The translations under genes and the position numbers were made by a program. From the NCBI RefSeq assembly GCF_024623065.1, contig NZ_JANJZR010000022.1:1-64000 (forward strand): a DNA stretch of 64,000 bases, given 5' to 3'. The stretch comes from Bacteroides acidifaciens. GTDB lineage: Bacteria; Bacteroidota; Bacteroidia; Bacteroidales; Bacteroidaceae. Each line of letters opens with the position of its first letter. Positions within the stretch are counted from its first letter, which is position 1. Positions 57,329 to 64,000 of the stretch are shown in pieces. A model generated the notes under the pieces. It was not told the origin of the DNA. It saw only the letters and a program-made list of their open reading frames with translations, and did not search any database.

Positions 57329-59202
57329 GATGCCAAGTCTTCTTCTATAACTAGATTGTCTATGATAAAGTTCTGTCGTTCCATGGTGTTTTTACCCATG
57401 TAGAACTCAAGTAGTTCTTTCACTGCGTCTGTTTTTCGCAAAGAAACTTGCTCCAGACGCATGTCTTTACCGATGAAATGCTTGAACTCGTCCGGTGAGA
57501 TTTCTCCTAAACCTTTAAATCGCGTGATTTCCGGATTCGGGCTTAGTTCGTTTATTGCGTTAACGCGCTCGTCTTCACTGTAGCAGTAGATTGTTTTCTT
57601 CTTATTGCGTACACGGAACAAAGGCGTTTGCAGGATATATACGTGGCCTTTTTTTATAAGGTCAGGGAAGAATTGCAGGAAGAAGGTAATCAGTAGCAGG
57701 CGGATATGCATGCCATCCACATCGGCATCGGTTGCTACGATAACCTTGTTGTAGCGCAGACCGTCCAACCCGTCTTCAATATTCAAGGCTGCCTGAAGCA
57801 GATTAAATTCTTCGTTTTCGTAAACCACTTTCTTGGTTAATCCGAAAGAGTTCAGCGGCTTACCGCGAAGACTGAACACTGCCTGCGTGTTCACATCACG
57901 GCTTTTGGTGATGGAACCACTTGCAGAGTCTCCCTCGGTGATAAAGATGCAGGAGTCTTCTTCCAATCCTTTCCCTTTCGGGTCGTTGAGGTGAATACGG
58001 CAGTCGCGTAATTTACGGTTGTGCAGGTTCGCTTTCTTTGCACGCTCACGGGCCAATTTGGTAACCCCTGCGATGGCTTTGCGTTCTTTTTCCGATTCTT
58101 GAATTTTTTGTTGTATTACTTCGGCTATATCCGCGTTCTTGTGCAGAAAGTTATCCACTTCCTGTTTGATGAAATCACCTACATACTTGTTGACGGTCAC
58201 TCCGCCGGGAAGCATATTGGTAGAACCCAGTTTGGTCTTGGTCTGGCTCTCGAAGATAGGTTCTTCCACATTGACGGCAATGGCAGCAACCAGTCCGTTA
58301 CGGATATCGGTATAATCCATGTTTTTGTTGAAGAATTCCTTGATAGTACGGGCGATGTGTTCTTTGAAAGCACTCTGATGCGTACCTCCCTGCGTGGTAT
58401 GCTGACCGTTGACAAAGGAGTAATATTCTTCCCCGTATTGTCCGGTATGAGTGAAGGCTATTTCGATGTCTTCCCCTTTCAGGTGGATAATCGGGTAAAG
58501 TCCGGTTGCCGTCATGTTGTCGTTCAAAAGGTCTACCAGACCATTGCGCGACAGGATACGGTGTCCGTTATAGATAATGGCAAGCCCTGTATTGAGGTAC
58601 GTGTAATTACGTAGCATTGTCTCAATAAATTCAGGCTTGAAACAGTAATTCAGGAATAATGTATTGTCCGGTTCGAAGAAGATGTAAGTTCCGTTTTCCT
58701 CTTCGGTATCTTGCGTATTGTCACTCAGCAGGGTTCCTTTGGAGAAAGTGGCGGTACGTACTTTACCGTCGCGGTAACTGCGCACCTCGAAACGGGAGCT
58801 CAAGGCATTGACGGCTTTCACACCCACGCCGTTCAACCCGACACTTTTCTTAAATGCCTTGCTGTCGTACTTACCACCAGTGTTCAACATGCTGACGGCT
58901 TCGATGAGTTTTCCCTGTGGGATGCCTCGTCCGTAGTCGCGTACGCTGATACGAAGGTTTTCTTCAACGGTAATCTCGATTTTCTTACCGGCTTGCATTT
59001 TGAACTCATCAATACTGTTGTCAATTACTTCTTTCAGGAGGACATAGATTCCGTCTTCGGCATGTGCACCGTCGCCCAGCCTTCCGATATACATACCGGG
59101 GCGTGTGCGTACATGTTCCATGTCACTTAGGTGACGGATGTTGTCGTCAGTGTACTCTACTGCATGGTTGTTGTCTACAGGTATCAATTCGTTCTCTTCC
59201 AT
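57325..59202 (-). CDS. parE: DNA topoisomerase IV subunit B
   Basis: The 625-residue GHKL ATPase subunit has ATP-binding motifs ([30 protein letters not shown]), a transducer domain, and a TOPRIM domain with ITEGDSASG (near 420) and DADVDGMHI. At 625 residues and with its C-terminal layout it matches ParE rather than the larger GyrB. The parC gene is not adjacent. It is 10 bp downstream of the acetyltransferase-like gene and overlaps coaD. Confidence 0.9.
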   Translation of the reverse strand: MEENELIPVDNNHAVEYTDDNIRHLSDMEHVRTRPGMYIGRLGDGAHAEDGIYVLLKEVIDNSIDEFKMQAGKKIEITVEENLRISVRDYGRGIPQGKLIEAVSMLNTGGKYDSKAFKKSVGLNGVGVKAVNALSSRFEVRSYRDGKVRTATFSKGTLLSDNTQDTEEENGTYIFFEPDNTLFLNYCFKPEFIETMLRNYTYLNTGLAIIYNGHRILSRNGLVDLLNDNMTATGLYPIIHLKGEDIEIAFTHTGQYGEEYYSFVNGQHTTQGGTHQSAFKEHIARTIKEFFNKNMDYTDIRNGLVAAIAVNVEEPIFESQTKTKLGSTNMLPGGVTVNKYVGDFIKQEVDNFLHKNADIAEVIQQKIQESEKERKAIAGVTKLARERAKKANLHNRKLRDCRIHLNDPKGKGLEEDSCIFITEGDSASGSITKSRDVNTQAVFSLRGKPLNSFGLTKKVVYENEEFNLLQAALNIEDGLDGLRYNKVIVATDADVDGMHIRLLLITFFLQFFPDLIKKGHVYILQTPLFRVRNKKKTIYCYSEDERVNAINELSPNPEITRFKGLGEISPDEFKHFIGKDMRLEQVSLRKTDAVKELLEFYMGKNTMERQNFIIDNLVIEEDLAS

Positions 59203-59212
59203 AGCTGTTTCT

Positions 59213-60349
59213 TTATTTTATCTCTTTGATGAACGCACGGCGGCGCTTATGTTGTTGAGTCTCAAAGTAATCCCATTGTGCCTGAACTTTTCCGTTCAGT
59301 TCCAGTTCGGGGTTGCTTTCCGCAAAGATAAAACCTAATTTTTGATAAACCGGAATTAAATCGGAAAATAACAAAGCGTTAACACCTTTGTTTTGATATT
59401 CCGGTTTCACTGCAACGAGTAGCAGATCAAGCATTTTGGCACGGCGTTTCATGAACAGTGCCTTTAACAGATAGAACCATCCGAATGGTAACAGGCGCCC
59501 GTGCGATTTCTGTAAAGCCTCGGCGAGAGATGGCATGGAAATGCCTACGCAGACCAGTTCGTCATTGGCATCAGTAATCAGTGTAACCATCCGTAAGTCA
59601 AGGATCGGCAGATACATTTTCACGTATTGGTCGATTTGCCGCTGTGTCAACGGAGAATAGCCGTAAAGAGGACTATATGCTTCATTCATCAGCTCGAAAA
59701 TCTTCTGTCCGTAGTCTTTGGCTATTTTTTTTGCGGAAGTATATTTCTTTATCTTGAGGTTATATTTTCGTTGGATCAGTTCGGAGATACGTTTATGTTT
59801 GTCGGGGATGGCATCCGGTATGTAGATTTTGTATTCCACCCAGTCGGCATCTTTCTCGAAGCCTAACTTTTCCATGTGTACAGGATAGTATGGGTAGTTG
59901 TAGATAGTAGCCATGGTGCTAAGTTGGTCGAATCCTTCAACTAACATTCCTTCCGCATCGAAATCAGTAAATCCGAGAGGACCGGCAATGTGAGTCATGC
60001 CTCGTTCTTTTCCCCAATCTTCCACTGTTTTGATGAGTGCGGATGATACTTCGGGATCGTCAATGAAGTCTATCCATCCGAAACGGACGTTCTTGCAGTC
60101 CCATTTCTCATTGGCACGGTTGTTGATGATAGCGGCTACGCGCCCTACGATTTTATCGTCCCGATATGCCAGGAAATAATCTGCTTCACAGAACTCGAAT
60201 GCCGCGTTTTTCTTTTTGTTGAACGTATTGAGCATATCGTCATAGAGGTCGGGCACGGAATAGGGATTATCCTTATACATCCTATAATTGAAACGGATAA
60301 ATTTCTTCAGCTCGCTCTTTGTGGTGACTTTCTTGATTGTAATAGCCAT
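59213..60349 (-). CDS. GNAT-like N-acetyltransferase family protein
   Basis: The 378-residue protein has a first half resembling a GNAT fold ([26 protein letters not shown], about 50-80), and a later segment [26 protein letters not shown] (about 315-340) with an acetyl-CoA-type loop. Conserved Bacteroidetes proteins of this size have no proven substrate. It is the first gene of the parE-coaD-ctpA run, with a -7 box at 60375-60382 (minus-strand TATCTTTG). Confidence 0.7.
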   Translation of the reverse strand: MAITIKKVTTKSELKKFIRFNYRMYKDNPYSVPDLYDDMLNTFNKKKNAAFEFCEADYFLAYRDDKIVGRVAAIINNRANEKWDCKNVRFGWIDFIDDPEVSSALIKTVEDWGKERGMTHIAGPLGFTDFDAEGMLVEGFDQLSTMATIYNYPYYPVHMEKLGFEKDADWVEYKIYIPDAIPDKHKRISELIQRKYNLKIKKYTSAKKIAKDYGQKIFELMNEAYSPLYGYSPLTQRQIDQYVKMYLPILDLRMVTLITDANDELVCVGISMPSLAEALQKSHGRLLPFGWFYLLKALFMKRRAKMLDLLLVAVKPEYQNKGVNALLFSDLIPVYQKLGFIFAESNPELELNGKVQAQWDYFETQQHKRRRAFIKEIK

Positions 60350-60374
60350 ATCTCGTATTTATGATTTGAGGGAA

Positions 60375-60382
60375 CAAAGATA
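60375..60382 (-). promoter_or_regulatory. -7 box of the acetyltransferase-parE-coaD-ctpA run
   Basis: On the minus strand this is TATCTTTG, 25 bp upstream of the start codon at 60349. Confidence 0.6.
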
Positions 60383-60449
60383 CGTGATAATCTTCAAATT
60401 ACAACGCTGAGGGTGGTAAAAACTGTATGAGATGAATAGAGGGGCGGGT

Positions 60450-61178
60450 CTACTTCGATGCAAAGCAATATACGTTTCCTGCAAAGTCGCAAACAATCAT
60501 CCGGTTACCGGATACGGCTACGGTGGAGAATACGGGTACTCCGAGATTATATTTCTCTTTTATGATTCCCGTTGCCTGGTCGATAGCGTACAGATAACCA
60601 TCGGAAGCTCCGATGTAGACAACTCCTTGTGACGCTACGGGGCTTGTTTCCACTCCGGCTTGCGGGGTGCTGGAGTAAGGGGCGGTGTAGACGAGTGAAG
60701 GTGATGTCTCTGCTTTCCATTTATTGAAAAGTGTGGATTTGTCCAGTGCGAACACTCCGCGGTCGGCGGTGCCAAAGACAATCTCCTGTTCGGTGACGAG
60801 CGGGGTGGATGTAACGTCCAGATTGGCCGATAGTTCTTTTTGTTGACCGTATAATCCGCCCCATTGTGTCCCGCTGATTAATACATTTCCGGCAATGGTC
60901 AGTGTGGTAGTAGCGCCTTCCCGTTGTTTCCAGTCTTTGTTGGTCCATATTGTTTGTCCTGTTTTTAAATCATAGGCGGATAGCCCGGTGCCGATTCCGG
61001 CATAGGCTATGCCTTTATCTACGGTTACTCCTTCAGTCAGATAGGGATAACCATTCAAGTTAATATATCGTCTCCAGAGTAACTTCCCTGATTCTGCGTC
61101 TAAGGCATAGAGGTTGCAAGCGGCATCCTGGGCTATTACAATTCCATTTTCATAGGCTATTGTGTTCGTCGTTGAAGA
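60450..61178 (-). pseudogene. PQQ-type beta-propeller half of a frameshifted gene
   Basis: The frame encodes at least six PQQ-like blades (YALDAESGKLLWRRYINL, VYIGASDGYLYAIDQATG, IVCDFAGNVYCFASK). It stays open to about 61178 with no ATG near the start of the domain, and it overlaps the end of the upstream phosphoesterase frame by a few codons in another phase. This is what one insertion or deletion near 61150-61178 would produce in a single phosphoesterase-propeller gene. A genuine two-gene arrangement with a non-ATG start is less likely. Confidence 0.65.
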
Positions 61179-62445
61179 ATGAGCTTACTGTAAGATGCAG
61201 TCTTTTCCCGTTTTCATTCGTCGGTATTTGAATGTTTCCATTCCAGTTCCAGTCGGTGAGAGAGGTAAGGTTGCCTTTTGCTATTTCTTGGTTGTTTTCC
61301 GCGTCGCTTAGGACATAAGAAACGTGTGATGTTTTTGCCTGCGAATGATATGTGTTGACGGATACGGGAAGCTGGTTTTCGCCAGTAGAAGCGGCAGTCT
61401 GATTGTCCATCGGAGAGACGATGGCAATTTGCGGTTCGATAAAAGCGTATCTCAGTTCTGTACTGATGTTATTATTGGCATCTACCTTAATAGCACGGAA
61501 AGAAGAGGGTGTATGGTCAATGCCGCCTTTGTCTAACGTTCCGGTGCAGATTGTGTAAATTCCATTCTGGTTGCGGACGTAGTTGTAGTGCATATGCCCG
61601 TATATTTGGGCCTTTGTATTGAAAGCACGCAGGTCGAGTATATGTTCGTTATCGGCTTTGAATACGAAAGTGTCGCTTGCAGTGAACAGGTCATGGTTGA
61701 AAAGAATCAGCGCTTGTCCTTCTTTCATCAGGGCGAGGTCATTTTTCAGCCAGTTATATACGTCTTTCAGAGTATAGTCAGTCGGGTTGTCTCCGTGGTC
61801 GATGGGGGTGACTACGTAATGGATATTGCCGACATCAAATGAATACCATGTCGGGCCGTAGAGAGACTCGTAAAGCTCTTCGCCATACTTACCTTTCACC
61901 AGGTCGTGATTGCCGATGCAATAATAAACGGGGCAGTCCATTGTTTGTGCGTTTACTACACGGTTGTGCATGGTCAGTCCCGCTTCGTAACAGATGTCTC
62001 CGGTATGAATTAGGAATGCAGGTTTCTCGTTCTTTATATATTGCTGAAGGTCTGTCACCCAGCGTCCCATTCCACTGGTTACTTCGGTATCGGTGATTTG
62101 AACGAAAGAGTGCTCTTTCGATTTAGTCCGTTCACTTTCAGTCAGCAGGAAATCATAGCTTTTCCTGTTTTCTGTTACGGGCAGGTAGAAATGCTGTGTT
62201 TCGTATCCGGCAGGGGTTGTAATAGTGATGAATCGTGTTTTTTCGAATCCGGGTAAAGAGAACCGACCTTTCTTATCTGTCTTTGCTACGTTCAATCCGT
62301 CTGTTACCATAACTCCTGCCAGCGGCTTGTCGCCTTTATTGAATATGTCCGATTGGTCAGTGTCGATATAGACCGTTCCTTTGAATTGGGCGCTTAGTGG
62401 TAGATATAGTAAAAATAAGATTAGTATGACAGATAGTCTTTTCAT
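61150..62445 (-). CDS. Secreted calcineurin-like phosphoesterase (5' part of a probably frameshifted gene)
   Basis: The 431-residue frame has a signal peptide (MKRLSVILILFLLYLPLSAQ), then a carboxypeptidase-like beta domain (KGTVYIDTDQSDIFNKGDKPLAGVMVTD). A calcineurin-type domain follows: DTEVTSG, IHTGDICYEAG, CIGNHDLVKG, FNHDLF, YGHMHYNYV. A C-terminal Ig-like domain is cut off at SSFFNDEHNSL. The propeller frame continues directly in another phase. Substrates of these Bacteroidetes surface or periplasmic phosphoesterases are unknown. Confidence 0.8.
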   Translation of the reverse strand: MKRLSVILILFLLYLPLSAQFKGTVYIDTDQSDIFNKGDKPLAGVMVTDGLNVAKTDKKGRFSLPGFEKTRFITITTPAGYETQHFYLPVTENRKSYDFLLTESERTKSKEHSFVQITDTEVTSGMGRWVTDLQQYIKNEKPAFLIHTGDICYEAGLTMHNRVVNAQTMDCPVYYCIGNHDLVKGKYGEELYESLYGPTWYSFDVGNIHYVVTPIDHGDNPTDYTLKDVYNWLKNDLALMKEGQALILFNHDLFTASDTFVFKADNEHILDLRAFNTKAQIYGHMHYNYVRNQNGIYTICTGTLDKGGIDHTPSSFRAIKVDANNNISTELRYAFIEPQIAIVSPMDNQTAASTGENQLPVSVNTYHSQAKTSHVSYVLSDAENNQEIAKGNLTSLTDWNWNGNIQIPTNENGKRLHLTVSSFFNDEHNSL

Positions 62446-62490
62446 GGTCAGTTCTCCGTTTTTTTAGTGTGTTAAGCTAATTATTTCTTT

Positions 62491-62914
62491 TTATTTCAGT
62501 TGTTTCATTTCTTCATTGTAGCGTGCTTCTTCTTTGTATAAAGGCTTGTACCATGTCTTTCTTAATATGAGTGTAGTAACCAGCAACAGGGCGATAGAAC
62601 TCCAGAGTCCCAATTGTTCACGGACAACGAGATACATCGGAATGATAGTAAGCGTACATTGCCAAACGATGCCGATTGCCACGTTGAAAGCGTCTCTTTT
62701 AAAGTTTCTATTCGGCTGGATATGGGGGTAACGAACCAATGCTTTTTCTTCGACTGGCTTCCACCAACCCCACGGACGTACACGGGTGTAGAAGTTGATA
62801 AGTGTTTCTTCGTCAGTCGGGGGTGCGCTGTAAGTTCCTGCAATACATCCTATCAGGGAGACACCGAACAAAACGGGGAAGAAATGCAACACCCATGCAT
62901 CGGGAACAGTGAAT
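62491..62914 (-). pseudogene. C-terminal remnant of a sodium:solute symporter
   Basis: The frame encodes the last two helices and the C-terminal tail typical of long Bacteroides SSS transporters: [20 protein letters not shown], then DEETLINFYTRVRPWGWWKP and a final helix (TLTIIPMYLVV). The preceding ten or more helices are missing. Upstream the sequence switches to a SusC plug in another frame. An ATG at 62931 gives a 146-residue frame, but it starts inside the SusC-derived part, so a functional product is unlikely. Confidence 0.75.
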
Positions 62915-63058
62915 GGCTGCTGAAGCGGCATCTTTCAATACTTCAATAGAAGTAATGTCGTTAGGGTCTACCATACTGATGTCGCCGAATGCCCCATCTA
63001 TAATATATAGAGGATCGTTGTTGGATAACGAACTGATACCACGCACATTAATGGTCAT
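62915..63058 (-). pseudogene. Internal SusC plug-domain fragment
   Basis: About 48 codons match a SusC plug: [20 protein letters not shown], then [16 protein letters not shown]. Both ends are cut. The expected YGSRGANG after KDAASAAI is replaced by the symporter-derived sequence, and upstream of the fragment the sequence is unrelated. This is a recombination scar between two PUL-type genes. Confidence 0.75.
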
Positions 63059-63202
63059 TAAATATGAGATAATCTCTTTTAATATAATACTGAACCGCTA
63101 TTAATTACCGAATTTGTTTTCAATTACTGATTCGCATAAGTATAACATGAACTTTTGATTCATAAATTTCATCAGTTCCACCTTATGTCTGAAATATCAA
63201 TG

Positions 63203-63641
63203 AATAAGGAGATAGCGGGTGAATGCATAGAAAAAATCAAGATGAAATCTTCTGCTATTTCTTTCGCCTTTCAAATTTATTTATATCAATAGTAACATAT
63301 AGTTGCACAGATCGCTGTACATATAGAGCCACCTTGCTAGATATATAGATTCAATGTGGTAAGTATATAGATACAAGGTATTGAATATATAGATACACCA
63401 GCTCAAGCGTTAGTAGATGAAGCTCAATGTGTTAATATCTTACATCCAGGCTGTTAATACTTGATGGGTTGTCTGTTAATACCTGACAGCAGATTTGCTA
63501 TAAGCATTTTTTCATTTGCTATAATCATATCCGGATTAGCTATAATGATATTGTTTTTAGCTCAAGGGGGGATTTGAAAAGGCAAGGTGAAACCGAGAAT
63601 GTTCTGTTTTATCAGAATTTTTCACCCGCTATCTCCTTATT
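63203..63641. mobile_element. 439-bp element with perfect 21-bp terminal inverted repeats
   Basis: AATAAGGAGATAGCGGGTGA plus one further A at 63203-63223 is repeated exactly inverted at 63621-63641. Between them lies the phased array D. No transposase is encoded and no target duplication is visible. Each terminal repeat would read NKEIAGE if translated outward to inward, which may be chance. Confidence 0.6.
63297..63565. repeat. Phased 21-22-bp array D (about 13 units, three motif families)
   Basis: ATATAG starts units at 63297, 63321, 63343, 63365 and 63387. GTTAGT/GTTAAT starts them at 63409, 63431, 63453 and 63475. GCTATA starts them at 63497, 63518 and 63539, and a last GCTCAA is at 63560. 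Steps are 22 bp (first 24, last three 21). The leading 6-10 bases are conserved within each family and the rest varies, while the phase runs unbroken across family changes. Confidence 0.75.
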
Positions 63642-63871
63642 TATCGGCATCTCGACAATCAGATGAAATCGATGGACAGCAATGATTTTATAGTGGCATT
63701 TATGATACTTTATAGATTAAGAAAGAGATGAGTTACGCAGTATTTCGCTATCGGATGATTTAGGACTAAACAGTTTAGTTTATCCTCATATCAGTTTAAA
63801 CAAATTCATCTCTACATAGTTATTTATCCTAATTATTTATCCTAAAACAAACATTGAAAGATTTATTTTCT

Positions 63872-63879
63872 TAAATTTG
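63872..63879 (+). promoter_or_regulatory. -7 box of the Rpn-type gene
   Basis: TAAATTTG matches TAnnTTTG, 18 bp before the ATG at 63898. The stretch 63642-63871 holds no gene; it contains a CTAAACAGTTTAG palindrome at about 63763 and a doubled TTATTTATCCTAA. Confidence 0.5.
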
Positions 63880-63897
63880 TGCTAAAACCAAATAGCA

Positions 63898-64000
63898 ATG
63901 AAAGAAAAAGGAAGTAGTATGGAACAAGTGGACAGATATATTCGTTTTGACTGGGCAATCAAGAGACTGCTTCGTCAAAAAGCTAATTTCGGTGTATTGG
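63898..64000 (+). CDS. Rpn-family PD-(D/E)XK nuclease/transposase-like protein, 5' part
   Basis: Only the first 34 codons are in the window. They include DRYIRFDWAIKRLLRQKANFGVL, the N-terminal signature of the Rpn/PDDEXK_2 recombination-promoting nucleases common in Bacteroides. The window ends inside the gene, so catalytic residues are not visible. It adjoins the repeat element and PUL scar, in keeping with a plastic region. Confidence 0.75.
   Translation, partial: MKEKGSSMEQVDRYIRFDWAIKRLLRQKANFGVL

Noticed and set aside
63186..63293. Small gene reading through the left inverted repeat (MSEISMNKEIAGE...)
   Set aside because: Only 35 codons, no promoter match, and half of it is the inverted repeat itself.
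63297..63565. CRISPR array
   Set aside because: Units are only 21-22 bp with no separate conserved repeat and unique spacer of CRISPR length, and no cas genes are in the window.
1..64000. tRNA or rRNA genes
   Set aside because: No T-loop or rRNA-like segments were seen on either strand by eye; a tRNAscan or Rfam run would settle it.

Overview
The window looks like a human-gut Bacteroides, close to B. ovatus or B. xylanisolvens. The evidence is SusC/SusD polysaccharide utilization loci (PULs), a hybrid two-component sensor, and -7 boxes of the Bacteroidetes form TAnnTTTG in front of most transcription units. The succinate dehydrogenase/fumarate reductase order also fits. All calls come from reading the sequence and translations; no database search was run.

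Layout. (1) 0.1-18 kb: a beta-mannan-type PUL (GH2, AraC regulator, sodium symporter, GH130, SusC, SusD, surface lipoprotein, two unassigned clan GH-A lipoproteins, GH26), then an esterase and a cupin. Three promoters here share a motif at identical spacing from the -7 box, so the AraC protein probably controls the whole block. (2) 18-19 kb: cysK. (3) 19.3-33.2 kb, minus strand: GH3, surface glycan-binding protein, SusD, SusC, GH16 and HTCS, in the order of the described B. ovatus mixed-linkage beta-glucan locus. (4) 33-42 kb: housekeeping genes (FMN-barrel protein, rnr, SDR epimerase plus PAP2 enzyme, dusB, U32 protein, thioesterase, dprA) and a probable small RNA. (5) 42.5-50 kb: an accessory island with an AAA-ATPase/PD-(D/E)XK protein, gene debris, a palindromic MITE-like element, and an AT-rich locus encoding a WYL regulator, a PD-(D/E)XK protein, a beta-lactamase-fold protein and a calcineurin-like phosphoesterase. 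A 166-residue unknown protein is divergent from it. (6) 50-60.4 kb, minus strand: frdBAC, an HU-like protein, ctpA, coaD, parE and an acetyltransferase-like protein. (7) 60.4-64 kb: a probably frameshifted phosphoesterase/beta-propeller gene, a SusC-symporter chimeric scar, a repeat element with terminal inverted repeats, and the start of an Rpn-type nuclease gene.

Two things stand out as possibly undescribed. The first is the 45.2-49.8 kb locus, which has matching operators at both divergent promoters and a composition suggesting recent acquisition; it reads like a defence or nucleic-acid-processing cassette. The second is a set of four intergenic arrays (about 16.6, 29.0, 54.9 and 63.4 kb). 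They have unrelated sequences but share a unit length of 21-22 bp, with the first half of each unit conserved and the rest variable.
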